From NCBI RefSeq assembly GCF_013410065.1, contig NZ_JACCCW010000001.1, positions 496,001 to 560,000 of the forward strand: DNA of 64,000 bases, written 5' to 3'. Positions 26,524 through 36,104 of this stretch are shown in pieces. Each line of letters starts with the position of its first letter. The first letter of the stretch is position 1. The notes under the pieces are model-generated. The model ran no database searches. It had not been told where the DNA came from and saw only the letters and a program-made list of their open reading frames with translations. A program made the position numbers and the translations under genes. Source of the DNA: Granulicella arctica (lineage in GTDB: Bacteria; Acidobacteriota; Terriglobia; Terriglobales; Acidobacteriaceae).

Positions 26524-29109
26524 TTACTGGACAGTGATGGGAACATTCACGCTGCTCTGGACCTGAGACGATCCAGTACCTGCCGTCCCTGTAACCACGA
26601 CGGTATAAAGTCCCTTCGCTGTTCCTGGATCGGTCTTCGTACTGCCACTGCAACCAATCGCCGCAAAGAAAATACCCATCGACATAAGAGCGAGCAGGAA
26701 TCCGCTGTACCTTTTGCGACGTGGGAGAACAAGCAGAACGAGACTGGCCAGAGTCGTTCCACCTCCAGCAGCGAGCCAACCGGAACCGTTACTTCGCATA
26801 CTGCTCAACGGATGCGCCGGTGTGGTGTTGACCGTCAAAGAAACCTGCCCCGTACCTGTAATAGAGCTCGCATTCACAAAGCAAGCCGATTCAGTCAGAC
26901 TGGCAGGCATGGTGCACGTGAGGTTGATAGGCGTGGTGTATCCATCGGCGACATTCACCGTCACAGTAGCAATAGCCGCGGAGCCAACCGCAGCAGTTGC
27001 CCCCGAGGACGAAAGCGCAAAGTCCGAGATCGTAAGAGGAATGGCCGCCGAGACGGACTCAGTGTAGTTCGTATCCCCCTGGTAGAAGGCGGTGAGGTTA
27101 CTGCTTCCAGCCGAACCATCAATGGTAGTAGTCAGTACGGCCTGCCCGTTCACCAACGTCACAGGATCGCCCACGTTCAATCCATTGAGCTCGAACTGAA
27201 CAGAGCCAGTCGGTGTTGTCGCGCCGGTTGCGGCATCCACTACATTGGCAGTCATCGTGACAGTCCCATCGGGAGTAATACTCGAGACTGAAGCTGTCGC
27301 TGTTGTCGAGGAAGCAGATCCGGCAGGCAATACCTGGATCTCCCCCATCATGCCTGCATCCTCGTGTTGCAAGATATGACAGTGGTAGACAAAGGTCCCG
27401 ATGATATTCGAGTCGCGGAAGTCCATCCGCACCTTCACACTAGGATAAGCACCGGTGCCACTCCAATAGGGCAGGTCCACAGTGTCGCGGATCGCCGGAT
27501 CATTGATTGCTACGCCATTCTTTTCGAGCACCTGAAAGTGGATCTGATGGATGTGGAAGATATGATCTTCGGTCGCGTGATTTTCAATGACCCAGTCTTC
27601 AACTGTGCCCGAATGTACGACGATGTTCGGAGCCTGATCCATTGTGAAGGCGGCGGGTTGCTGTCCTTGTTCCGTAATGAAGAAGGTCGTGGGGCTGTTT
27701 GGATCTGTGGGGTCCAGTAGCACCTCAGAGAAATAGAGGTTACGTTGAGCCGCTGGCGTCGCCTGCGCAAGAGCAGCAAACCGTTTGACTTTGGCTGGAG
27801 TCGCGCTCGATGCCATCCTGGTCGCGACAGATGCAGTCGCAGATGTGGAGTTCTCAACACCATTTTGACTGACGATCGTCGCGATGGTACGGGTCGGGTC
27901 GTAGTCCCCGTCTGGTCCTGTATTCCAATACTGAGTAACGAGCTGCGCCTGGTCGCCGACGTTCGGCGTAGTTACTACGAACTCCGTACGCGCTCCAGGC
28001 GGCAAGAGGATACTCGTCTCGCTGGTCGATTGCTGACCACTACTGCCAGCGGCAATGGGATAACCGTCAATTGCGACAACCTGCACTGCCTGAGCTGTTC
28101 CGTTGACGATGTATTGAAGATCCATAATGGTGTCCGCAGCGGTGTTAGCCACCCGCCACAACTCCTGCTGGCCCGGATTGGTCTGGATCACCGCGGGAGT
28201 GTAGCCCGGATACGTAACCGGAACATAGTTGATCGACAAATCCCAGGCAGGGATATTGTCATCATTAGCTTCAGATGTGGGGAGGACTTGATCACGCAAA
28301 ACGAAGGTACGCTCCGTCAGGCCAGCCAATGCCGTATCAACGCTCTGCAAACCTTCGACGATCAGTGCGCCGGTAGCGCCCCCTTGCACCTGCCCTTCAG
28401 AGATTCCATGAGGGTGAGGATGGTACCAGTAAAGTCCTGGCGGCTCATTCGCAGGAATCTGGATACTGTAGTCCAAACTCTGTCCTGGCTGAACCAGGGT
28501 GCGGACGACCTCATCCTGTCCGCAGACTGGAGCCACATTCATTCCATGAAAATGGATGTTGCTTGCGTTCGCCGACATGACGCCATTGCATGCGCTGCTG
28601 CTGCTGCTGGTGTCCTTGGCCGACAGCGTCATCTTCATACCGGCCATGCTGTCGGCAGAGCTCGCGGTAGAGGTAGCTGGAAGATCGTTCTGAAAGTGGA
28701 TGATGAGTGTGTCGCCAGGATTCACGCGGAGCGTAGGTGCTTCAAGGCCGGTATCCGTCACATAGCAATAACGGACGAGCCCCTGAGAGTCCGTCGTCGT
28801 AAGAAACTTGAAGGTGACTTCAAGCGTTCCATTGCTGCTCTTCAACTCTGGCGGTGCGGAAACAACCGCGCCTGCGGCAAAGCGTGCGCAGACCTGGTCT
28901 GCCGCATCAGAACCTGAATCGGCCTGAGCCACCATCTTTGCCATATCCTGCGCCGACATCGCGCCACGGCCCGCGTGTGCGTTCTGCGCCATAGCCATGC
29001 CCGAGCACAGAGAAAGCACAAGAATGGCAAAACAAAACACTCGAGAGATGACCTGGAGAATCAGGCGCTCTCGCGTGCCTAAAAGATGAATCTGCGTCCT
29101 ACTATTCAT
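26524..29109 (-). CDS. Exported multicopper oxidase with C-terminal Ig-like domains and two-helix tail
   Basis: Laccase-type oxidase. All four copper-binding motifs are present: NIHFHGMNVAP, YWYHPHPHG, HIFHIHQIHF and YHCHILQHEDAGMM, so type 1, 2 and 3 centres should be complete. After the cupredoxin domains come a bacterial Ig-like repeat (GSVQFELNG...NLTAFYQGDTNY) and a second beta-rich domain. Then come two hydrophobic helices separated by LPRRKRYSG, a lone Cys in AAIGCSGS and a short beta-strand end (PITVQ). The ATG at 29109 has GAGG 6 nt upstream and starts a signal peptide ending MAMAQ. An upstream in-frame start at 29259 is unlikely. The natural substrate, copper or a phenolic compound, is not evident. 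Probably in an operon with the downstream receptor. Confidence 0.88.
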   Translation of the reverse strand: MNSRTQIHLLGTRERLILQVISRVFCFAILVLSLCSGMAMAQNAHAGRGAMSAQDMAKMVAQADSGSDAADQVCARFAAGAVVSAPPELKSSNGTLEVTFKFLTTTDSQGLVRYCYVTDTGLEAPTLRVNPGDTLIIHFQNDLPATSTASSADSMAGMKMTLSAKDTSSSSSACNGVMSANASNIHFHGMNVAPVCGQDEVVRTLVQPGQSLDYSIQIPANEPPGLYWYHPHPHGISEGQVQGGATGALIVEGLQSVDTALAGLTERTFVLRDQVLPTSEANDDNIPAWDLSINYVPVTYPGYTPAVIQTNPGQQELWRVANTAADTIMDLQYIVNGTAQAVQVVAIDGYPIAAGSSGQQSTSETSILLPPGARTEFVVTTPNVGDQAQLVTQYWNTGPDGDYDPTRTIATIVSQNGVENSTSATASVATRMASSATPAKVKRFAALAQATPAAQRNLYFSEVLLDPTDPNSPTTFFITEQGQQPAAFTMDQAPNIVVHSGTVEDWVIENHATEDHIFHIHQIHFQVLEKNGVAINDPAIRDTVDLPYWSGTGAYPSVKVRMDFRDSNIIGTFVYHCHILQHEDAGMMGEIQVLPAGSASSTTATASVSSITPDGTVTMTANVVDAATGATTPTGSVQFELNGLNVGDPVTLVNGQAVLTTTIDGSAGSSNLTAFYQGDTNYTESVSAAIPLTISDFALSSSGATAAVGSAAIATVTVNVADGYTTPINLTCTMPASLTESACFVNASSITGTGQVSLTVNTTPAHPLSSMRSNGSGWLAAGGGTTLASLVLLVLPRRKRYSGFLLALMSMGIFFAAIGCSGSTKTDPGTAKGLYTVVVTGTAGTGSSQVQSSVNVPITVQ

Positions 29110-29352
29110 TGCCGGCCTCAAAACACACGTGTTCGTCCTATGGCCAGTGAAAGATCGTGGCCATCGTGACAGTTGAAACTTTGCGGGTAGGCCCCCTATA
29201 GTGAGGAAGGCCCGCTGTCTATTCAGCTGTGGTTCCCAGATCCTCGCGGTCTCCGCCAAGAGTTAACCGTGGGGGTCTGGTGCATATTTCAAGAGACTTT
29301 GCTGATTGTGTTATTTCTCAGCAGTTTCAATATACGACAAGTTCAGTCCTAT

Positions 29353-29381
29353 TTGAAAGTATCCTTTTGAAAAATTAATAA
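29353..29381 (+). promoter_or_regulatory. Predicted sigma-70 promoter of the zinc metalloprotease gene
   Basis: TTGAAA (29353-29358), a 17-bp spacer and TAATAA (29376-29381) form a good housekeeping promoter in the A+T-rich divergent region between the oxidase and metalloprotease genes. A start site near 29388 would give a leader of about 85 nt. Confidence 0.4.
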
Positions 29382-29473
29382 TGCGGGCGTAGTCTGGGCA
29401 GTTTGTTGGGAGCTTTGCTCCTATTCAAACACTGCCGTTTCCCCCGCTAGTCCTCTCCGTGCTAAAAACTCTC

Positions 29474-31969
29474 ATGCCCTCCAAGCTTTCTTTTCTGCTC
29501 CTCGCCGCGACTCTCGCCGCCTCCGCCCAAAAGAACGAGATCCCCACCATCGCCACCCGCACCGCCGCCATGACCAACATGCCTGGCCTGCTTCCTCTCC
29601 ACTGGGAAGCCACCACCGGCAAGCTCTACCTCGAAATCCCCCACATCAACGCCGCAGGTAAATCGGAAGACCTCCTCTACACCAACTCTCTTCCCTACGG
29701 CACCGGTTCCAACGACCTCGGTCTCGACCGCGGCCAAACCTCTGCCGGACGCATCGTCCATTTCGAGCGCACCGGCCCCAAGGTCTTGCTCGTAGAGCCC
29801 AACCAGCAGTTCCGCTCCTCCTCGCAAGACCCCGCTGAAATTCTCTCCATCCGCCAGTCCTTCCCCGAGTCCGTCCTCGCCGGCTTCAAGATCGAAGCCC
29901 AAAATCCCGACGGCGCAGTCCTCGTCGACGCAACCGACTTCTTCCTCCGCGACGCACACGGCGTCACCGAAACCCTCACTCGGATGGCCCAGGGCTCGTA
30001 CAAAATCGATCCCGCACGCTCCACCATCGATCTCAGCTCCACCAAAGCCTTCCCTAAAAACACCGAAGTCGAAGCCATCCTCACCTTCGCCACCGACTCC
30101 CCATCCGACCGCCACAGCTTCATCGCCGAAGTCGCCCCCGACCCCCACGCCCTAACCCTCCACGAGCACCAGTCCTTCCTCGAACTCCCCGGCCCCGGCT
30201 TCACTCCACGCCGCTACGATCCCCGCGCCGGCTACTTCCCCACCTCTTACCGCGACTACAGCGCCCCACTCAGCAGCGAGCTCGACCAACAGTTCATCAT
30301 CCGCCATCGCCTCATCAAAAAAGACCCCGCCTGCCGCACCGCCTGCGAAGCCGAAGCCCCGATCCAGTACTACGTAGACAACGGTGCCCCTGAGCCCATC
30401 CGCTCCGCCCTCCTCGAAGGCGCTCGCTGGTGGGACCAAGCCTTCCAGACCGCCGGCTGGGCCAAAGGCACCTTCCGCGTCGACATCCTTCCCGCCAACG
30501 CCGACCCCATGGACGTCCGCTACAACATCATCCAATGGGTCCACCGCTACACTCGCGGCTGGAGCTACGGCGCTGCCATCACCGACCCGCGCACCGGCGA
30601 GATCATCAAGGGCAACGTAACCCTCGGCTCCCTCCGCGGACGCCAGGACTACCTCATCGCCGAAGCCCTCCTAAGTCCCTATGTCCAGGGCAAAAAATCG
30701 TTCACGCCCGATACCGACCCCATGCTGGCGATGGTCCTCCAGCGTCTGCGCCAGCTATCCGCCCACGAGACCGGCCACACCCTCGGCCTCGCCCACAACT
30801 TCGCCGCCAGCGCCCTCTCCCACACCCCCGAAGAGTCGGTCTCCGTCATGGACTACCCCCACCCCTGGATAACTCTCAACAAGGACGGCATCCCCGACCT
30901 CTCCCACGCCTACGCCGTCAACATCGGTATCTGGGACAAGGTCGCCATCGACTACGGCTACCGCCAGTTCCCAACCGGTTCCAACGAACACGACGAGCTC
31001 AACAATATCCTCAGCGCCAGCGAAAAAACCGGCCTCCAGTTCATCACCGACGAAGATGCTCGTCCGTTCGGCAGCGCCCACCCCAACGCCCACCTCTGGG
31101 ACAACGGGTCCGACCCTGCCGACGAGCTCAACCGCATCCTGACCATCCGCTCCGCCGCCCTCGCCCGCTTCAACGAGAACGCCATCAAGCCCGGCACACC
31201 CCTCGCCCAGCTCGCCGACACCCTCGTCCCCCTCTATCTCCTGCACCGCTACCAGACTGAAGCCACCATCAAAGAGATCGGCGGTCTGGACTACCGTTAC
31301 AACCTCCGCGGCGACAACCAGACCCTCCCCGAGATCGTCTCTTCCGAAGCCCAGAGCAAAGCCATCGCCGCCGTCCTCAAAACCCTCACCCCCGAGACCC
31401 TCACCCTCCCTGAATCCATCCTCAAGCTCATTCCTCCACTTCCCCCCAATCTCAGCCGCACCCGAGAGTCCTTCGCCTCCGAAACCGGCCTCACCTTCGA
31501 CCCAATCGCCGCTGCTGAGTCCGCCGCCAACCTAACCCTTCAGGTCCTCTTCGACCCGGCACGCGCCTCGCGCCTCGTTCAGTACCACATGCGCTCTCCC
31601 AAGGCCCCCTCACTCCGTGGCCTCCTCGAAGCCGTCTCCAAGACCACCGCTGAGCGCCCCGAAGGTGGTCACTCCATGTCCTCCGAGGTCGAACGCGCCG
31701 TAGAGTCCCGCGCTCTCGAGGCCATGTTCACCCTCGCCGTCAATCCGCAAGCATCTACGCAGGCCCGAGCCATAGCCCGCTCCCACATCGCCGACCTCCT
31801 GAAGAACTTCACCTCGGCGCCGCCCCTAACCGACACCGCCGAAGCCATTCACCGCGCCGCCCTCATCGACCGCATCAACGAGTTCCAGCGCGATCCCGCC
31901 AAATTCACTCCCGCCAAGTCCATCGAAGCCCCACCCGGCATGCCCATAGGCGACGACGAGGACTTCTAG
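29474..31969 (+). CDS. Exported zinc-dependent metalloprotease, DUF5117/DUF5118 type
   Basis: Secreted metallopeptidase of the metzincin-like group common in Acidobacteria and Bacteroidetes. The catalytic motif HETGHTLGLAHNF (HExxHxxGxxH) lies at about residue 437 and a Met-turn candidate, SVMDYPHP, follows about 25 residues later. The N-terminus (MPSKLSFLLLAATLAASAQ) is a signal peptide. I prefer the ATG at 29474. A GTG at 29459 is in frame and would add five residues; neither has a clear ribosome site. Codon use is extremely C-ending, matching the C-rich + strand of the 29-49 kb region. The 831-aa length fits the family. Confidence 0.87.
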   Translation: MPSKLSFLLLAATLAASAQKNEIPTIATRTAAMTNMPGLLPLHWEATTGKLYLEIPHINAAGKSEDLLYTNSLPYGTGSNDLGLDRGQTSAGRIVHFERTGPKVLLVEPNQQFRSSSQDPAEILSIRQSFPESVLAGFKIEAQNPDGAVLVDATDFFLRDAHGVTETLTRMAQGSYKIDPARSTIDLSSTKAFPKNTEVEAILTFATDSPSDRHSFIAEVAPDPHALTLHEHQSFLELPGPGFTPRRYDPRAGYFPTSYRDYSAPLSSELDQQFIIRHRLIKKDPACRTACEAEAPIQYYVDNGAPEPIRSALLEGARWWDQAFQTAGWAKGTFRVDILPANADPMDVRYNIIQWVHRYTRGWSYGAAITDPRTGEIIKGNVTLGSLRGRQDYLIAEALLSPYVQGKKSFTPDTDPMLAMVLQRLRQLSAHETGHTLGLAHNFAASALSHTPEESVSVMDYPHPWITLNKDGIPDLSHAYAVNIGIWDKVAIDYGYRQFPTGSNEHDELNNILSASEKTGLQFITDEDARPFGSAHPNAHLWDNGSDPADELNRILTIRSAALARFNENAIKPGTPLAQLADTLVPLYLLHRYQTEATIKEIGGLDYRYNLRGDNQTLPEIVSSEAQSKAIAAVLKTLTPETLTLPESILKLIPPLPPNLSRTRESFASETGLTFDPIAAAESAANLTLQVLFDPARASRLVQYHMRSPKAPSLRGLLEAVSKTTAERPEGGHSMSSEVERAVESRALEAMFTLAVNPQASTQARAIARSHIADLLKNFTSAPPLTDTAEAIHRAALIDRINEFQRDPAKFTPAKSIEAPPGMPIGDDEDF

Positions 31970-31997
31970 CACTCATACAAGAAGCTGGATCACCCGC

Positions 31998-32025
31998 AGA
32001 GCGCACAGCAAACACTGTGCGCTCT
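31998..32025. terminator. Hairpin between convergent genes, possible bidirectional terminator
   Basis: Arms AGAGCGCACAG (31998-32008) and CTGTGCGCTCT (32015-32025) are exact complements with a 6-nt loop. The hairpin sits between the ends of the metalloprotease and hexosaminidase genes. No clear T-run follows. Confidence 0.5.
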
Positions 32026-32034
32026 CAAGCCCCC

Positions 32035-34116
32035 TTACGGTGCTGGAGGAGCGGGGACCCCAGCTTGTTCGGCTGTGGGAAGCTGATGAGTGTCCTGCCA
32101 TTCTTCCCGGATAGCGCTCAAAGCATTGTTACGGCGCTGCCAAAGCTGGATCTGAAGGTCGTAGCGGACAAGAACGTTATCCAGCCAATAGGGACGATTC
32201 TCCGCCAGCCACGCCTGCTTATAAAGATCTTTAACAGCAGCGTAAGCATCGCGAAGATCGCTGCAACGGCCATTGTTGTCGGCAATGGATTCGAGCAGGG
32301 TACGGGTGGCTATCTGCTGCTTCTCATCCTTGCTCGAATGCGTCGCATAAGCCTCGGCATAGGCAGTCGCCATCTCGTCCGAGAGCAGGAACTTCATAGC
32401 CGCAAGGTCAATACGATGTGCGCCGAGCTCCATGGCTGCAATAGCCTCACGGTGCAGAAGATGCTGATTCTCGGCACCAGCTTCCTCCAGAAGCGACAAC
32501 GCACGCTCCGCATGAATACGTGTGTCGTGGAGGTGCGGGCGAACCTTGATCGCTTTGGCCTGCCCCTCTTTGCTCCACGGGTCAACCCAGAAGGTCGAGT
32601 CGTCGACATCGAAGAGGTTCGTGGCCGCGATAAGCTCCTGTTGCGCCTGCATAACCTTACCAGTCGTGTCCTGATAAAAAAGCTGGCCGAAGGCGGCTTT
32701 GTAGGGATCGCCACTGCTCTTGCCATGTTGCCAGGAAGCGGCTGCACCAAAGAGAACGCCGTACCAATCCTGGTTAAAGAGACCTTCGCCATCATCATTC
32801 CATACCGTCGTCAGCGCCCCCGTTGAGCCGAGGCGCTGCCCCGCCTCAACGAAGCCGGAGATATTGTCGATAGCATTGTCGCCAAGGGGATACATAACCG
32901 ACCAATTCGAGTCCCCAGGCGCAACCCAGGTCTCGATTCCAGCATTCTTGAAAGGCAGAATGTTGGAGTCGTAGCTGTCCAGATGCCAGTAGATCCACGG
33001 AATAGCGATCATGTCCTTGGGCAGATGGTCGATTGCGGAGGGATCACTCGTCGCAACGTCTCCCCAAAAAAGAAGACGGCGGTGGAGCGGAGCAAGCGTG
33101 GCATGAATCTGCGTAAGAAAATCGGCATATACCGGCCCGAGACCACGCTTCTGCACGTCAGACTTGGTACGCCCCGCGCCTAGCTCAAAGGTCTCATCGG
33201 CCCCGACATGAAGAAACGGACTGGGGAAGTCCTCCGCAAGCTGCGTGAACCAGGAAAGAATCAGCGGTTGCGTACCCGGCTGACCGGGAGCAAGAACATG
33301 GCCATGTGGGCTCTCAGCAAGGTCGGAGTACTTCTCATACTTGAGCACATGGTGCAGATGACCAAAAGCCTCCTGCTCGGGAATGATCGTGACATGGTAT
33401 CGGCGGGCGTAACGCACAAGCTCCTGCGATTCGGAGCGAGTGAGCGAGCTTCCTGGCGGCGCAGCAAGCGGGTCGGAAGCGTATTGCATGGTGTGTTCAA
33501 TATAGGGAGAGTAGACGTTGATCTTGAAGGCGGCGAAGGTACGGATCTGCTGCTTCTGAAACTCAAGTGTAGGAAAGGGACCGCGAGAGAGGTCGTCATC
33601 GATACCGCGATACTTCATGGCAGGCCAGTCGCGGATCGTACCCGTAGCAAGTAATGCCTGCTCTCCATAGCCAGTGAACAGCTGCTTGAGTGTCTGCACG
33701 CCATAAAAAATACCTGCCGAGGTCTGCGCAACAACAGTGACGCTGCCAGGTTTAGCAATGAGAATGTAGCCTTCATCATGCATTGCTGGGGCGAAGACAA
33801 GCCCGGCAGACCGCAAGGCATCCTGAGCGGCAGGTGTGTCTTCACGGAGCAAGGTGACCCTAATCAAAGGAGCACCAATATTAGGTGTAACGCGGATGCC
33901 GCGCTGCTGCATCGCCGCTGTGAGATCTTCGGCTGCGTTGTTGTCCTCTTCGTCATTACCGGGAACCAAAACGATAGCGCTGGCGGCGGAAATAGAGGAA
34001 GAAAGATGAGCTTCGAGTGGAATCGGAATGAGCTGAGGTTGTTGCGCCTGGGCAGAAAAGGAGAGAATGGGAGACCAGACAGCAGCAAGAGCAGCGGCAA
34101 AGAATAATATTTTCAT
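32035..34116 (-). CDS. Exported beta-N-acetylhexosaminidase, GH20 family
   Basis: Glycoside hydrolase releasing terminal GlcNAc or GalNAc from glycans. It has a signal peptide (MKILFFAAALAAVW...SAQAQ), an N-terminal GH20b-type domain (about residues 30-150) and a TIM-barrel. The barrel contains RGIDDDLSRGPFP at its start and the catalytic Asp-Glu pair in LHVGADETFELG near residue 315. The C-terminal 200 residues are helical and unassigned. I start at the ATG at 34116, which begins the signal peptide. In-frame ATGs at 34128 and 34143 are possible, and no candidate has a clear ribosome site. The nearby tagatose/galactosamine genes suggest that GalNAc-containing glycans are a possible substrate (inference). 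Confidence 0.83.
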   Translation of the reverse strand: MKILFFAAALAAVWSPILSFSAQAQQPQLIPIPLEAHLSSSISAASAIVLVPGNDEEDNNAAEDLTAAMQQRGIRVTPNIGAPLIRVTLLREDTPAAQDALRSAGLVFAPAMHDEGYILIAKPGSVTVVAQTSAGIFYGVQTLKQLFTGYGEQALLATGTIRDWPAMKYRGIDDDLSRGPFPTLEFQKQQIRTFAAFKINVYSPYIEHTMQYASDPLAAPPGSSLTRSESQELVRYARRYHVTIIPEQEAFGHLHHVLKYEKYSDLAESPHGHVLAPGQPGTQPLILSWFTQLAEDFPSPFLHVGADETFELGAGRTKSDVQKRGLGPVYADFLTQIHATLAPLHRRLLFWGDVATSDPSAIDHLPKDMIAIPWIYWHLDSYDSNILPFKNAGIETWVAPGDSNWSVMYPLGDNAIDNISGFVEAGQRLGSTGALTTVWNDDGEGLFNQDWYGVLFGAAASWQHGKSSGDPYKAAFGQLFYQDTTGKVMQAQQELIAATNLFDVDDSTFWVDPWSKEGQAKAIKVRPHLHDTRIHAERALSLLEEAGAENQHLLHREAIAAMELGAHRIDLAAMKFLLSDEMATAYAEAYATHSSKDEKQQIATRTLLESIADNNGRCSDLRDAYAAVKDLYKQAWLAENRPYWLDNVLVRYDLQIQLWQRRNNALSAIREEWQDTHQLPTAEQAGVPAPPAP

Positions 34117-34309
34117 GCTGGCAACCATTTTAGTTGCCGGCATGGAGAGGAACGAGCACTATCGTCAGTACCATCATCGCCCTGCCACATTGTTACTCAT
34201 CCTGACAACCAATCAAAAACATGGACGCCAGGCCAGATGCATCCTAGATTAGAAGTGCAGTCTTCAATAGGCATCATCTTGCACCCAACTTGCACTTAAA
34301 GGATCGTTG

Positions 34310-35896
34310 ATGGCCGATACAGCCCATGCGGACTGGAAACCTAGAGTCAACCCATGGATCATTGCCGCTACGGTTGCACTCGCGGCATTCATGGAGGTGC
34401 TCGACACCTCCATCGCCAACGTCGCCCTACCCCACATCGCTGGAAACCTGGGTGCCAGCCAGGATCAGGGCACCTGGGTTCTCACCTCGTATCTCGTCTC
34501 AAATGCTATCGTTCTGCCGGCCGGTGCCTGGGCCTCCTCTGTCATCGGCCGCAAAAACTTCTTCCTCTTCTGCATCGTTCTCTTCACGGTCGCCAGCTTC
34601 TTTTGCGGCCTCGCTCCCTCTCTCCCTATCCTGCTCGTTGCTCGTGTGATTCAGGGAGTGGGCGGTGGCGGCCTCCAGCCGATGGCTCAAGCAATCATGG
34701 CAGACTCCTTCGATGAGAAGAGACGCGGTCAGGCATTTGCTCTTTACGGCCTCGTAGCCGTCCTTGCCCCTTCAATCGGCCCCACCCTCGGCGGTTGGAT
34801 CACCGACAACTATTCGTGGAGATGGATCTTCTACATCAACATCCCTGTCGGATTACTGGCATTCATTCTCGTTACACGGTTCGTAGACGACCCGCCCTGG
34901 ATTCAAGCGACCCGCGACAATCTTCGCAAGCTTGACTACATCGGCCTTAGCTTCCTCACCATCGCCATGGGCGGCATGCAGATCATGCTCGACAAAGGCG
35001 AGGAGAACGCCTGGTTCGCCTCAAACTTTATCCGTTTCTTCGCCTCTCTCTTCGTTGCCGGCATGATCGGCCTCATCTGGTGGGAGTGGAAGAATAAAGC
35101 GCCCATCATGAACATCCGCCTGTTCAAGTACAAAAACTTCGCCATTTGCTGCCTACTCATGATTCTGGTAGGCGGCGTCCTCAACGCCTCTACAGTACTT
35201 CAGCCACAATTCATGCAGCAGCTTCTCGGTTACACCGCCACTCTCGCCGGAGAAGCACTCACTGGCGGAGGCATTGCGCTCGTCATCGTCATGCCGCTTG
35301 CAGGAATCGCAACCGGCAAATTCGCCGCACGCAATCTCGCCGCCGTTGGCTTCGCATTCTTTGCCGCAGCCTTCTACTACAACTCCATCACGATCAACCT
35401 TGGTCTCAGCTTCGGATTCAATGCGTTTCTTCGCATTATTCTGATGATCCCCATCCCATTCTGTTTCATCTCGATTACCAACGCCGCCTACGTTGGTCTT
35501 CCGCGAGAAGCATCCAATCAGGTCTCCGGCATCATCAACTTTGTCCGCAACGTCGGCGGAAGTATCTTCATTGCCGTCACTGGAGCCATCGTCACCAACC
35601 GCTCGCTCTTCCATCAGGCTCGCCTGCAAAACTCCATGCAACCTGGAAGCGTTCCCTATCAGAACCAGCTCAGCTCCTTGACCAGCTTCTTCAACAGCAT
35701 CTCCCCAGGCCCGGGCGCAGCCAACATGGCCCGTGCCACTATCTACCAGCAGTTGAACCAACAGGCAGCGGCTCAGGCATACCAGGACATCTACCGCTTA
35801 CTCTGTTGGATGGCTGTGGGCATGGTGTTTTGCGCCTTCCTGCTCAGCAAGAACAGGCCTGGTCAAGGCGCACCAGCTGGAGAAGCCGTTCATTAA
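34310..35896 (+). CDS. MFS transporter, DHA2 (EmrB/QacA) family
   Basis: Inner-membrane proton-coupled exporter with about 14 helices (528 aa). The DHA2 signatures are clear: FMEVLDTSIANVALPHIAG in TM1, the loop GRKNFFLFC, motif C-like GLVAVLAPSIGPTLGGW and WRWIFYINIPVGL. It likely exports a drug or toxic compound with an EmrA-like adaptor, but no adaptor or TolC gene is adjacent. AAAGGA precedes the ATG at 34310 by about 7 nt. It is not obviously part of the sugar locus that follows on the other strand. Confidence 0.88.
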   Translation: MADTAHADWKPRVNPWIIAATVALAAFMEVLDTSIANVALPHIAGNLGASQDQGTWVLTSYLVSNAIVLPAGAWASSVIGRKNFFLFCIVLFTVASFFCGLAPSLPILLVARVIQGVGGGGLQPMAQAIMADSFDEKRRGQAFALYGLVAVLAPSIGPTLGGWITDNYSWRWIFYINIPVGLLAFILVTRFVDDPPWIQATRDNLRKLDYIGLSFLTIAMGGMQIMLDKGEENAWFASNFIRFFASLFVAGMIGLIWWEWKNKAPIMNIRLFKYKNFAICCLLMILVGGVLNASTVLQPQFMQQLLGYTATLAGEALTGGGIALVIVMPLAGIATGKFAARNLAAVGFAFFAAAFYYNSITINLGLSFGFNAFLRIILMIPIPFCFISITNAAYVGLPREASNQVSGIINFVRNVGGSIFIAVTGAIVTNRSLFHQARLQNSMQPGSVPYQNQLSSLTSFFNSISPGPGAANMARATIYQQLNQQAAAQAYQDIYRLLCWMAVGMVFCAFLLSKNRPGQGAPAGEAVH

Positions 35897-36104
35897 ACGG
35901 CGAGAGCAGCTTGAGAACCATATTGTAGGATGCGATCCGGTCGCTTTGGTGATGCAGAAACCCACGATGCTGCTCCCGGGCCGCAATGACAGAGACCTTC
36001 CCCTTTATTTGTCCTGTATATCCTGTTACGACATCGTCGTCTCGTCATCATTCACGCCCTACACGGTCTCCTGCCTGAACAGCATGCAGGCATTTACTTC
36101 CCCT

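Noticed and set aside
30430-31260. Arg/Pro-rich frame inside the zinc metalloprotease gene
   Set aside because: Out-of-frame shadow of a C-ending-codon gene; no motif and no ribosome site.
32017-32826. Plus-strand frame opposite the GH20 gene
   Set aside because: Antisense to a gene with signal peptide and catalytic Asp-Glu pair; no domain of its own.
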